The notes below the pieces were generated by a model. That model was not told the DNA's origin. It saw only the letters and a program-made list of their open reading frames with translations, and made no database searches. Below are positions 49,301 to 60,576 of a stretch of 64,000 bases of DNA, one piece after another. The stretch comes from Colias croceus (taxonomy: Eukaryota; Arthropoda; Insecta; Lepidoptera; Pieridae), in NCBI RefSeq assembly GCF_905220415.1, contig NC_059564.1, positions 5,798,501-5,862,500 on the forward strand, written 5' to 3'. Position numbers and translations under genes: made by a program. Position 1 is the first letter of the stretch, and every line of letters starts with the position of its first letter.

Positions 49301-52300
49301 CATTGACATTTAGTAATATAAATTAAAGTATAGATGTCATTTGTTTGTAAATGTCTTAAAAAGATACTCACAGTACTTACCCGAAGGAACAACGGAACAG
49401 TACGACACGTCCTGCTTCCACGCTACCCCGCAGCAACTTACGCATTTTAACTCTTTTTTGCTCAGTTACTCACTCTAACGTTAAAGTATACGATGCTCAA
49501 GTAATAAATTCGTGTATAACTTTGCCTACCTATAGCTAGAATAGTTCTGGAAACGTTTAAATTTCGAATTACTTTTATAGGTCGGTAATACCTTCAGATT
49601 TTCGATGGGTCGTTGATAGCTGCGTTTACCCTACATATTACAAAGGTACATAATTATTAAAAAAACTATATTTATTTTTTAATATTCAGGACGAGCTAAA
49701 GGGATACTTGACCAATTACCATTATTAAAATAAAACGTTTTTCACAAGCGACAAGTTAATTAAATTCAGATTTACAATTAATTAATTATTATTAATTGCC
49801 GCTGATGAGGTTTCATGTGTGGCCTTAAGACGTTAAGGCGAAGCGCGCTGCGCACGTAAGGTGAAGGAAACGAGTTCGAACCCCTCCTCAAATCGAGATT
49901 GTGACTATTCTTATAATTATTATTTTTTTTTAATTTTGAACACGCTTTTATGAGCTTCACCTCTGTTTGTATGTAACCGACTCCTTTTTACCCACTTTAC
50001 AATACAGATTTAATTCAAACTTTGCACACTTATTAAGGACCGGTGATTATACAATAATTTTATGTGTTTAAGTGTGATTTTTGTAACTATATAAATTACT
50101 AGTCGTCCGCCTCGGCTTCGCCCGTGGTACATATATCGCAATAAAAGGTAGCCTATGTCCTTTCTCGGGTATCAAAATATCTCCATACCAAATTTCATGC
50201 AAATTGGTTCAGTAGTTTAGGCGTGATTGAGTAACAGACAGACAGACAGACAGTGTTACTTTCGCATTTATAATATTAGTATGGATTTGCTTGAAGTGAT
50301 TTTCAGTAAAAATGTATTAATTAAATTGCACGGTGCAATGAAACAGATTGGTTTCAAATAAGTTTAATGCGGCTATATACATTACGAGCAATCACCGTAA
50401 CTGCCGCGGGCCGCAGCAATCAAACGTTTAGCATCGTTTCGCCGAGCTTGTTATGTCTGTGACGTTTCCAATGCTGCTTTATTTAGAAGCTTTTAATTAT
50501 CTTATTAATTTATGTATTTTTAATGATTTAGAGATATCTTTGGTTTTCTTTAAATTAACTATGATGACTAGATGGACTAGGTAGGTATATACCTATACTG
50601 GGGACATATGAAATTGCCAAACCTGGCCAATTTTTTAAGTGGGACTAAACAATGGAACTCTCTCCCCGCAAATATCAGAAGTGCTCAAAATTTGAGCGCT
50701 TTTAAATTTTAATTAAAAAAATTATTATTTATCTCTTGTATAATTTTGTGTAGCTGTCGTATTTACGTTTATTTTTATTTGTTGTTTTATTCTATTTTTT
50801 CTGATTCCTTCTTTAATGCATAGTTACTAATGTTTATCTTGTACATAATTATGTATATTCTATATGTGCTATGGATATGTATTTGTATGTGTATTTATGT
50901 ATTTATTGTATGTATTGTAAGTATGTAAGTGTATATGTATAATTATTTATTATAATTATTATCGGTCAATTAAGCAAAGCTGGCATGTTCACAGTACTCA
51001 CACTTATGCATTTTCGCTTACAGTATGTTCAAAAATAAATGCGGCTCTAGTTTCATTTTAGAAAATATTCAAGTTTTAGACTGGCTTGCATATTCGCTCG
51101 TCTTTTAATTCTATTGAATATGCTTAGGATATGTCACAACTAAGCGCTCTAAAACTTTTTCCGCAAAATTTAATTACGGATCAACAACTTTACGAACACT
51201 TCCAAAGAACACATACCGCAAACGCAATAAGACATTGGTATTCAATTTTAAGTAAGAACAACCGATATCGTTTGTAAATTAATGTAAATGGTGATAACTC
51301 TGATTATTAATTAGTAATTTGATTTTTGAAAAAAAAAAATGCCGATTTTAGTCAAAATTTATATTTTTCTAACAAGATCCTTAACATCCAAATTTCCACC
51401 TTGGTGAGAAAAATTGACATTTCTATTGATTATGAACAAAAAATTAAATGATTTTATTAAATACTGTAAAATAGTATATAATTCTTAGATATTCGTACTA
51501 CACCAATTACATCACCCTGTATTTATAAACAATTGCAAAATATGACACATACATAGGCCGGGAGATACTGACACAAAATTTCGGGTCATTTGTAACAGAA
51601 TGGCGGTTCTACAGAGGTCTTATTACGCAATGACAAAAAGAAAAATGATGGTCAGAACGCTGGTACCGGCGGACTAGTCGCGTGGGCGTAAGTCACACTC
51701 GTCGGATAAGTAAGACCCCTCTAGACCGCCATCCTGTTACAAATGACCCGAAATTTTGTGTCAGTATCTCCCGGCCTAACATGTGCAATGTGTAAATGTG
51801 TTGACGTTCCAGCTCTTCTTAATATACTTTATATCGCATTTGTGTATTTATTTTTTTCATTATTTTTATGTATTTTATATTACTATTAGTAAGTAATTAT
51901 GTTTGCTTTGTATATGTCTATTTTGTACATTTTTCAATGTGTTAGTATTGCCTTATTTTTGCTCACCCACATCATATTGTTATATTTCCTCTGATTGTTG
52001 GGTTGCCTGGTAGAGATCGCTACCTAGCGATAAGGCTGCCCTTTGCTGTTTCTGTAGTCTTGTTTTTGTTATATGTGTTTATGTATTTTCAATGCAATAA
52101 AGTATAATAAATAAATAAAATAATGTTATTATATTATAATAATATTATGTATATACATATATTCTATTGTGATGCTGTCGGTGCGCATGGCGAGTAGGTA
52201 CAGTAGTTCAACAGTTGACCAAGGATTGATGAGTAATAACAAATTAAATCAACAGTAGAACAAATAAACAACCAATTTCTGTATACTCAATGGACATTCT

Positions 52301-53528
52301 CTTGGGCTTTATAAAATAAATATGTAGCTATCCGCCCGCGTTTCAAAGAAAAACCCGCATAATTTTCGTTCCCGTGGGATTTCCGGGATAAAACCTATGC
52401 AATGTGTTAATCCAAGTTACCCTCTACATGTGTGCTATATTTCATCGTAATCGGTTCAGTAGTATTTGCGCGAAAGAGTAACAAACATACATACACATTA
52501 GGTACACATACATCCATCCTCAAAAACTTTCGCATTTATAATCTTATTAGAACAGTATTATTGATATAAATAAATATAGAAGTACATGCAGAGCTTACCG
52601 GTCATTCCGCGAGGTGACGAGCGTGTGCAGCGAGCGGCCGTAGCGCCCGCCCAGCCAGAAGCCGCCGCCCACCTTCGCCTCGCGCTCCTCTGCGACACAA
52701 CACATTGCAATCAAGCCTTACGTATGTTACACACTAGTTGTGCTCCGCAATTTTACCCGCATTGCTCCGCTCTGTTGGTCTTAGCGTGATGATATCTGAT
52801 GCCTTCCTCGATAAATGGGCTATCTAACACCGAAAGAATTGTTCAAATAGGACCAATAGTTCTTAAGATTAGCGCGGTCAAAAAAATAAACACTTCAGTT
52901 TTAAAATAACATAGATTTAACAACTAATGAAGTCGCAACGGAACGATTTTATTAGAAGATTTTTGTGTCTATAGATAGTAATCAATTGTAGAGAGTGACA
53001 TAGGTTATTTTTTACCGGGGTAAAACACAGGGGCGAAGCCGCGGGCCGTAAGCTAGTTATATTATAAGTTAAAAAGTGTAGATAGGTTACCAACACAACA
53101 TTCGATCTTCGAAAACGGCACGCTAACACACACACAATTAGATGTCAAACTAAAATGGCATGGCTACTATTTTAAGCGAAAAGTGACAACTGAAGTAAAT
53201 TCTGGCTCACATTCTGGCTAATTAGCCTATCCACACCTTTCTAGTTTCTAAAAACTTATGCATTTTCATTTTTAACTACATTAATCAGAAAACAATTGAT
53301 ATAAAATAATTAACAATATTTGGACCTCTCTCTCTCTCACACACAAACACAATATTGTGAAGCAAAATAAAATAATTATAAAGAGGAATAACTAGTTAAT
53401 GCTTTCACACTTAGCTTTCACACTTTAAAATATTATTATTATTATAATATTAATAAAATACCTCGCTTATGGTCAGCGACCGCCATGGCGGCGCAGAGCA
53501 GCGCGATCGCAAACACGTGCGCCCACAT
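43400..53528 (-). CDS. RYa: RYamide neuropeptide precursor, complete
   Basis: Minus-strand coding exons: 53528-53462, 52689-52599, 47225-47118 and 43424-43400, phase-matched, giving 96 aa. The signal peptide starts MWAHVFAIALLCAAMAVA. The first peptide ends GGGFWLGGRY followed by amidation/cleavage signal GR. The second ends NDRFFMGSRY followed by GKR. A C-terminal spacer (APLSDLERWKRELCDCAPHH) follows, then a tiny last exon ending RVLRNSA. RYamides are amidated peptides ending RYamide with an FFxxxRY-type core that activate a GPCR related to NPY-type receptors; in insects they are linked to feeding and water balance. The C-terminal glycine is the amide donor. The last exon is the least certain part; the first three exons are secure. 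The introns (about 3.7, 5.4 and 0.8 kb) are full of repeats. Confidence 0.9.
44611..44845 (+). repeat. Family A repeat (left arm of foldback)
   Basis: Full-length copy from 'ctagatttccgcccgcggct' to 'cgcatttataatattagtat'. An AT microsatellite (atataatataataaat) follows to about 44893. Confidence 0.65.
45165..45235 (-). repeat. Family A repeat fragment (right arm of foldback)
   Basis: The head segment 'cgggaactatgcgagttttc...gcgggcagaaatct' is in minus orientation, mirroring the copy in the left arm. Confidence 0.6.
46546..46710. mobile_element. ~165-bp MITE with ~45-bp inverted ends
   Basis: 'gcaagagcaactattgtctc' and 'caactattttgtctctccc' on the left are mirrored by 'gagagacaaaatagttgc' and 'gcaaaagttgctcttgcg' on the right. 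The long minus-strand frame across it is incidental. It lies in the last RYamide intron. Confidence 0.65.
47861..49630. mobile_element. ~1.77-kb TIR element with internal 'cgaccca' motifs
   Basis: The left end 'ggtaaacgcaggtattaacg' and right end 'cgttgatagctgcgtttacc' are inverted repeats. The words 'ttgccgaccca', 'gggtcggtatta' and 'gggtcgttgata' recur inside in both orientations. A two-exon minus-strand ORF lies within (separate entry). It resembles a DNA transposon or its derivative; superfamily unknown. Confidence 0.55.
48378..49445 (-). CDS. Two-exon 46-aa ORF inside the TIR element
   Basis: Exon 49445-49381 starts at ATG, reads MRKLLRGSVEAGRVVLFRCS and ends GG|GTAAGT. A strong acceptor (tttttccag) opens the second exon at 48453, in phase, reading NMEPRKRRKVFSKTQLAEAI and ending NQIA-TAA at 48378. 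The basic patch plus 'KTQLAEAINQI' resembles the start of a helix-turn-helix as found in some transposases, but the frame stops there. It may be a truncated transposase or a small element-encoded protein. No family could be assigned. Confidence 0.35.
49790..49905 (+). repeat. tRNA-like SINE remnant
   Basis: It contains 'cgagttcgaacccctcctc' (B-box-like) preceded by 'tggccttaagacgttaaggc'. No cloverleaf. Confidence 0.35.
50098..50286 (+). repeat. Family A/C hybrid repeat
   Basis: Same structure as 38368-38550, with one extra cagacaga unit. Confidence 0.6.
50636..50960 (+). mobile_element. LINE 3' end with C-terminal ORF remnant
   Basis: The frame TKQWNSLPANIRSAQNLSAF-KF-stop is the typical end of jockey/CR1-type LINE ORF2 ('WNSLP..IR'). 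An AT-rich 3' UTR follows. It is heavily 5'-truncated and lies in the RYamide intron between exons 2 and 3. Confidence 0.65.
51556..51776. mobile_element. 221-bp MITE with TA duplication
   Basis: Long inverted ends 'ggccgggagatactgacaca' / 'tgtcagtatctcccggcc' extend about 75 bp and are flanked by TA at 51554-51555 and 51777-51778. Related to 36124-36778. Confidence 0.8.
51985..52125 (+). mobile_element. LINE 3' tail
   Basis: It matches 18166-18300: 'gggttgcctggtagagatcg', 'agcgataaggctgcc' and 'caataaagtataataaataa'. Confidence 0.65.
52325..52550 (+). repeat. Family A repeat copy
   Basis: It reads 'ccgcccgcgtttcaaagaaa', 'cccgtgggatttccgggata' and 'cgcatttataatcttatt'. It ends about 50 bp from RYamide exon 2. 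Confidence 0.6.
52733..52916 (+). repeat. Family B repeat copy
   Basis: It reads 'ctagttgtgctccgcaattt' to 'cacttcagttttaaaataac'. It lies in the first RYamide intron, about 45 bp above exon 2. Confidence 0.6.
53075..53245 (+). repeat. Repeat shared with 21700-21862
   Basis: It reads 'gtgtagataggttaccaaca', 'acggcacgctaacacacaca' and 'gtgacaactgaagt'. It lies in the first RYamide intron. Confidence 0.55.
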
Positions 53529-55180
53529 CTCACCCACGTCACAGCACTGCTTCACGAGCTAGCGTACAGTAAATACGTTCTTATATAAATTTTTCACAAT
53601 ATCACAATAAAATATAATTATATCGAAGTTACGAGAACTTCACAGTGAACGTCGAGCGTGGTCAATGGCAGACTGACGACAATGTTAATTATTCAAATTT
53701 GGAATTTCGAATCAACAAGAAAATACTATCGTTCTTTATTCAAATGCAATTCGAATCCCTTAATATGTTCTCTCTTGTAGAGAGCTAAACGGCGGGAAAT
53801 AAAACATGATAATATTATTTCCATAAAATAGATACCTATACTTTTTAAAAACGTTCTAAGAAAACGTTAGATAATAGTAAGTAAATTATTTAAATACTAA
53901 ACAAAGAAATTTCAATGAAGACCGAAAAACTGATAATTAAAAAAAAAGAAACGGAAAAACAAAACTTAACGTAGCGAAAAAAAATAGTGCGGGGAATTTG
54001 AATTTCGAAATACAGATCCATGATCACTGACTAGACAATATTATTATTATGATAGGGCTGCAAATCACGATATAAATTTATTGAATTTTATAAAGATTTT
54101 ATATCTCAGTCCGTATCATCACGTGTCGACTTTCTTCCGAAGCACAAAACTGGTTATTGTAAGTACCTACTTTTATTTATGGATCCTAAAATAACAGCTG
54201 CCCTTAGCTTACGGGCACCAACGGCCGAAGCTATTTTAATACAATCCGCCCTTTAGCAGCAAATTATTAAAACAGAAAAATACTAAACTCGCAAACAAAA
54301 CTGCCCAAAGTTATTGATTCTGCTCCCACCAACACGATTAACATATCAAATACAGATCGACCTTTCCTTTATTAGCATTAATGTTTTAATATTTTGACTT
54401 CTAATTAGATAACTTGCCAACTTTTAATTAATATGTTTTTATTTGGATTTAATTAACGGCGGTCGCGGCGAGGTGTCGTGGGTTAAATAGGTGTTAAAAG
54501 TTTGTGACACTTCATTAATCAGGGACTGAATCAAATTATTACTTACTTTTAAAATATTTTAAATGAATATAATGGTGTACCCATGGGGTGTACCTGCTAC
54601 TTTCCTCTGTTCGATTCGCTTTTATCACAGAGCAAGTTTATGTACTTTTATAATGAGTCGTAAAGTCTTTAATCTCAAACACCTGTTACATGTCGGTTAT
54701 AACTTTTGAAATTAGTCAATTAGATTAAAAGCTTTTACTATTTGTTATTAATTTAAAAATAAAATAAACTATTATTTTAAAACGATTTAAAGTTATTTAA
54801 TTTAATAATTAATATAGTTATTATAAAATAATTGAAAGAAGAACTGTTTCAAGTTCGAATCGTCAGCGACAAGAAAAAAAAAACAACAAACGTAGTTTAT
54901 AAACAGTAAAACAGTTGATGTTTCAGGACGTAAATCGGAAGCTACATAGTTCCGTTGGTTCGGGCCTCTGCCGACTGCAGGCTGCAGGCTTTTTGTTTCA
55001 TTCTCGATATTTCACTGAACAATTAATGATCCTTTTCTCTGTTTATCGTATCGAAAAGTAATAAAACAACATTATATTAAAATGGAAATGTAAGAAAAAT
55101 TATCGACTTAAAACCTTTGAAACTTAAATTAAAAGTATTATTTGAAATTTTATTATAAAATATGCAAAGCTTATTGTTAA

Positions 55181-55385
55181 CTAGCTTCCGCCCATGACTT
55201 TGTACGTGCATCACCGTTTTTCCTCGTTCCCGCCATAATTTCGGGAAATCCTTTCTTAGGGGACGCCTACGTTATGACATCTACCTGCATGCCAAATTTC
55301 AGCCCGATACGTCCAGTGGTTTGGGCTGTGCGTTGATAGATCACTATATCAGTCACCTTTGAGTTTTATATATATAGATGTATAT
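55181..55385 (+). repeat. Family D repeat copy
   Basis: Close copy of 41883-42090, starting 'ctagcttccgcccatgactt'. Confidence 0.65.
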
Positions 55386-55914
55386 AGATATACTGTGTTT
55401 CAGTAATGTGACGGAAAAGAACATTATGTTTTCCCAGTCTGATAAGTTTTCATTTCTCCGCTTGTGTTGCTCTTAAGAGTGGGTAAGTATATAGCAAAAT
55501 AACCAACCTTCTACCAGATGATACGTATAATATTAAAGTACAAATCTAAAAAATAAAATACTTAGATGATATTTTCGATAATTCTGTTTGATCGAAAACA
55601 TAAAATATTAAAATTGACTTGATAAAAAAAAAATCATGAAATTACCTTTAATTTTCACACTTTTACGATTTCTACCTAACATCGTAATTACATATTATTA
55701 TGGTTTTTTTCCATAAAAAATGATATTTAATATTTGCGAGGGCTTTGTCTAGGCATTTTGTGTAATTACTTTTAGTTTTGGTTTTGTCACAATAAAACAC
55801 GGACACGTAACATGGGTATAGCCTTCCTTGAAATTAATATTTTTTGTTTTATGGCATTCAAATGCTTTATAATTTGCTTTATAAATATAAATTTATAAAG
55901 AATAGAAAAAATTC

Positions 55915-55990
55915 GATCACGAGGCGGGACTCGAACCCGCATCCTTCGCGCCATTCCGGGGCGGATGCCTGACCAATTCAGCCATATGAA
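55915..55990 (-). repeat. tRNA-derived SINE head
   Basis: On the minus strand 'tggctgaattggtcaggcat' (box A) and 'cgggttcgagtcccgcc' (box B) are correctly spaced, but the acceptor stem does not pair and an AT-rich tail follows. This fits a SINE rather than a tRNA gene. Confidence 0.5.
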
Positions 55991-56423
55991 ACACTTATTA
56001 TGGACTGGACATATGTTGAGAGATAAGGAAGAAAAATGGACAAGGACTATTAAGAGAATGGTACCCCCGTGATGGTATACGAAAATGAGGAAGACAGTTC
56101 AAGGGGTGGGAAGACGATATTAAAAAGATAGCTGGCCCGGAATGGTTCAGAAAAGCTATAAAAATAGAGCGAAATAAATAAATAAATAAATAGAAATGGA
56201 AATCCTTAGGGGAGATCTTTGTCGGAAGACAAGCTGCTATAGAAGAACCAAGTTTGCGGATTATATAGATTAACAGCTAATGTAATAAATATTAAAAACG
56301 TTTAAAATAATATACAATATAATATAGGAATAAAAATAAATAACGAATAATGTCAACGGCATGTAATAGTGTAAGATATTTGTAATAGCTTGTAATGTTT
56401 TTGCAGTAATAAAGGCTTATTTT

Positions 56424-56770
56424 CAGGGGCGTAGCTACCGCCGTATCAGCCGTATCAATTATAAGGGGCCCCAGGGCCAAGGGGGCCCCCAACGTGCGTA
56501 AGCAAAAATTACTAAAAACTTCCCAATTTTTTTTTCCGAAAAGACAAAAGTCAAAAAAAACAATTTTCTGGCCTCCTGTGTGTATATTTAATTTGAATTG
56601 TTTGCAAAAATTTTGGAATAAGTGATAAGATTATATTGATGAATAAATATTTCTTTTAATTTTATGCAAACATTTTTTTTTCTTTTGTGAGAAATCACCC
56701 TTCCTAAGGGCCACCAAACAAATTTTTATACGGGGACCCGCCAAGGCAATTTTATTTTTATTTTATGGGG
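56424..56770 (+). repeat. 'ggggcgtagctaccgccgta' repeat
   Basis: It starts 'aggggcgtagctaccgccgt' with 'ggggccccagggccaa' and ends near 'ttatggggcttctt'. This motif is widespread in insect repeats. No ORF. Confidence 0.45.
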
Positions 56771-57030
56771 CTTCTTAATAATACCAAGCTAACTCGTAAC
56801 TTTGTAAGTAACGTGACGTGTAAGTAACGTGATCTACACTTTTCGACTAAGCACAACTCAGAGTCAGATAATAGATATTTTATAAATAAATAATTATTGT
56901 TTCAACTTTCTACGTAACACAAGAAATGCTTTTCATTATATTATAATAAGTATTAATATGTCGTTTTGCTATATACTCGTAAAATATGTAAGTTACTGTT
57001 GCATTGGCAGGAAAGATAAAGGTGTTATTA

Positions 57031-57090
57031 AATCGCTCATGAAAAAAATAAGTAGAGTACCTACTCTACTTATTTTTTTCATGAGCGATT
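57031..57090. repeat. Perfect 29-bp-arm palindrome with 2-nt loop
   Basis: The arms 57031-57059 (starts aatcgctcatgaaaaaaata) and 57062-57090 are exact inverted repeats around 'cc'. No transposon-type flanks are visible. Confidence 0.8.
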
Positions 57091-58324
57091 GACTTAGGTA
57101 ATTTTGGATTATAGAATATAAATTCAACTTTACAAAACAGGAAACAGGAAAATTATTCTTGTAAAGAGCTTTTCGATAAAAAGTAAATGTAGTTAAGTTT
57201 TCTAAAAATTAGGGAACTACGATTGGCACACGATAAAATAATAATGCAAAGCATAATAATATTATTGTTTCGACAAACTTGAAATTAAAATACATAATGT
57301 TTTTTTTAACTGACAAAAATTACAATTACAAATAAACTGAAAATACGACTAAAAAAAATAATATTTATACATATTTTGTAATTTAGGTATATCGTGCATT
57401 ATTTACTTACAAAATCCAATGACGTGCACGCAATACACAACCAAAGCCACAGGTGTTACTGCCGTCTCGATGGCGCATTTTCTTTTATATACCTTTCCCA
57501 TGCCTCCCCCCCCCCGCCCCCTCTCACGCCTGCACCCCTTCAGCCATACCTGGAATTATTATAATACATAACAATTGTTTGATGATGATCGCTGACTTTA
57601 AACTATTACGATAATTTAATTATGCTTTTTTGTTGTAGATAAAATACAAATTGAGATACATTTTGTAAATGTACTATAATTATTGTATATATTGAATAAA
57701 TAAACTTTTACCAAAAAATATGTTTTTATTTGTTCCCGACAATCTCTGGAGTTTCTTTATTGCTAAAATTTATTAATTTTCAATTGTAGAGCTGTTAAAA
57801 TTAAATTAACTAACACAAATGTATTTCACAATGAAATCTGTTTTTAATTTATTTCTAAAATTGTGTATAATGTGCACACATTTTTACGCATGTTTTTGCA
57901 TATTTTTGGCGTCTATTTACTAGTGCTACACTACATGAGCTTTAGTGAGCTACACTTTCACGTTAGGTCAAGTTAGGTTTCTGTCAAAGAATAAATACAA
58001 AGTTAGTTAAGCACAAATTCACTTTTTTGAATACATAATATAATTATGTATTCTCTACGAAAGACCGCGTATCGATTGCGATTATTTCTTTTATATTTCC
58101 GATTTCTTTGAAAATAAAAGAGTGTTTCCTTTATTTAATATAATAAATAAGTAGGTATTACAATTTGATAATGTTACGATGTTGCGATATTTCCCTGTTC
58201 CCACCCTGTAGGTATACAACCACAAACATGGTTTTCTTTTGATAATTATTGTTGTTTTTTGCACTGTGAGTGTAATGTGTTTATAAATTATCTAAACTAA
58301 TATTATTATAAAGATGAAGAGTGA

Positions 58325-58495
58325 TATAACCTAACCTAAGCTAACCTTACCTTTTTAGAGACCTAACATTTACTTCTGTAACCTAACCTAATCAAACCTA
58401 AGCTTTTCAGAAACCTAACCTAACTTATCAAAAACCTAACATTTACAGACACCTAACCTAACCTAATCAAACATAAGCCTAACCTTTATTACTGA
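58325..58495 (+). repeat. Degenerate CCTAA-type telomeric repeat
   Basis: About a dozen 'cctaac'-type units in short runs are interspersed with 'ttttcagaaacctaac' spacers. The C-rich strand is on +, opposite to the clean arrays at 59335 and 60577. Confidence 0.6.
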
Positions 58496-59334
58496 CATGC
58501 CCGGGAATTGAAAAAAAATAAAAATTTAAAATTAATACCTAGTAAATTATTCCTCAAATCGATAGAGTTGATGATAATTTCATTCATTTCTCGTACAAAT
58601 TTTGTTTTAAGAAATAGAAACATCGATTGTTGTATCATCTTTACAGAGGTTTTGTAGGAAATAATCAAAACTTTAAATTATAAAGACTAGTTCTATATAA
58701 AATAGTCTTGCCCAATATTTAAAATTTACGGATATACCGAAACAAAAGGTTTAAATGAATTTGTGTTAATTGAATTCAAGAATTTAAACTACACTACAAT
58801 TATTAAAAATTAATAATTTTTAGTAATGAAGAACCTCCAGATATAGTCGGGAAGAAATAAAAAACACATTAATTGATAACAGTTTATTTATTCAATATAA
58901 AATATAATAATTATACATTTACAAATATGATAAAAAAACCACCAATCAGTCTATTTCGCATACTGTGCCTCGGATTAAATCACGCATGCTCGCTCTGAAA
59001 CATAAAATTCATTATTATAAGAATAGGTAGCAAACGTTGTTCTGCCACTCTTATCACTTACAGGTATGAAAAATAGATGTTCCGATTCTTAGACCAAACC
59101 GATATGCACACAAAATATCATGAGAATCGGTCAAGTTATTTTGGAGGAGATTAACTGGTTTATCTACCAACACCGCGACACAAGAATTGTATATACCTAT
59201 TAGAAGGAGAATGTAACAGATTAACTATACCACACCCACACCACACCATTATATGCAAAGTAGTTTATTATTTTAATATATTTGAACAATTACTAATCGA
59301 CATAAATAATTATTTTTATCTCCTTCATTATTTT

Positions 59335-59402
59335 GGTTAGGTTAGGTTAGGTTAGGTTAGGTTAGGTTAGGTTAGGTTAGGTTAGGTTAGGTTAGGTTAG
59401 GT

Positions 59403-59403
<1 letters not shown>
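59335..59403 (+). repeat. (TTAGG)n telomeric-type array, ~14 units
   Basis: A perfect (ggtta)n tract that runs directly into the poly(T) (minus-strand poly(A)) of the first TRAS-like insertion. Confidence 0.95.
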
Positions 59404-59433
<30 letters not shown>

Positions 59434-59675
59434 CCGCCATCTCAGGGTGTTGTATGCTTTCCTCTGGAATATTGTCCAGAGATGTTTATTTTGCTTTCAA
59501 TCAAATAAATATCAAGAATTTTTTATTAACAATTAGGCCTAAATAATACAATTTTAAGTAAAAAAAATACAAGTTAATAATTTACAATTTTCCAAATTAA
59601 TACTAAAACATAAAAATTACATAATTAAATATTCCTTTTAAAAACTTACATTAATTAAAACATTGCAATGGGAAC
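59404..59675 (-). mobile_element. TRAS-like element 1, only 3' UTR left
   Basis: Poly(A) on the minus strand (T-run 59402-59425) is followed by the shared 3' UTR 'aaaagcacccgccatctcag'. The 5' truncation lies within the UTR. A remnant 'gttagg' at 59676-59681 separates it from element 2. Confidence 0.8.
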
Positions 59676-59678
59676 GTT

Positions 59679-59681
<3 letters not shown>

Positions 59682-59720
<39 letters not shown>

Positions 59721-60576
59721 CTTTTTTTAAAAAGCACCCGCCATCTCAGGGTGTTGTTTGCTTTCCTCTGGAATTTTGTCCAGAGATGTTTGTTTTTCTT
59801 TAATCAAATAAATACAACACTATTATTTATTAATACATTAGGCCTAAATTAAAATTACAATTACATATGAAGTACAAATTAACAATATCCATTAAAAATT
59901 TAAGATACAATATTAAAAGATCACGTTTAAAACAAAAGATTACAATTAAAATATTACAACACATATATATTACTAATATTACAATTTACAGTCAAATTTC
60001 CAATAATAATAAAATACTACAATTAAACATTACATTTTTAAAACTTACATTAATTTAAAACATTAGAATGAAAATAATAAAACAATACGGCACAACACTT
60101 ATAAAACTTAACCCTAATATCACAGTAGCTTATCACAATTTCGTTTATTCACCACCCTCACAATTCTTTCGCAAAATTCCAAAAATTCAGTCCTCGTATT
60201 ATTATCCCCCAGGGCCGCAGGCAGATTCTCACCCGTCATCGCGATGCCCAATTTTTGCTCAATAACATATCTATCTCTTGCAAAAATCGGACACTCGAGC
60301 AACAGGTGAGAAACCGTCTCGTCGACTCCGGGCTGACACAGACACGATGGATTCTCCTTCAGCTTGAATCTGTTCAAGTAGAAGGCGAATCCACCGTGTC
60401 CAGTCAGTGCTTGTGTGGTGTGGTGAGTGATGTTTATTTTCCGAACTATTTTGAATGCAGCAGCAGCGCTTGGGAAAAAGAGCTTCGTGCCTCCAGCCGT
60501 CTCCCCCACATCGTATCTCCTGTTCCATTCCCCGATCGTATCCTGTCTCAAGATACGCTTGACGAATGAAACAGGA
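59682..60576 (-). mobile_element. TRAS-like element 2, 5'-truncated
   Basis: Long poly(A) (T-run from 59682), shared 3' UTR, and the last ~150 codons of ORF2. The 5' truncation joins straight to the large (TTAGG)n array at 60577. Confidence 0.85.
60120..60572 (-). pseudogene. ORF2 C-terminus of TRAS-like element 2
   Basis: The frame is open through RILRQDTIGEWNRRYDVGET to the zinc-knuckle region (CLCQPGVDETVSHLLLEC) and ends KRNCDKLL-stop. It has no start, RT or RNase H because of the 5' truncation. It is nearly identical to element 3, with a small difference near the C-terminus. Confidence 0.85.

Larger units (their letters stand above)
53529..58319. other. RYamide 5' flank and gene-free spacer
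   Basis: The RYamide promoter should lie in the first few hundred bases (about 53530-53800), but no single core motif is convincing. Beyond that the region is AT-rich with family D, SINE and TIR debris and C-runs near 57500. No exons were recognised. Confidence 0.45.

Noticed and set aside
55915..55990. Possible tRNA gene on the minus strand
   Set aside because: Box spacing is good, but stem pairing fails and an AT-rich SINE tail is attached.
60255..60569. 104-aa + strand frame, repeated at 62923-63237
   Set aside because: It is the antisense shadow of the conserved retrotransposon ORF2 C-terminus and is duplicated only because the element is.
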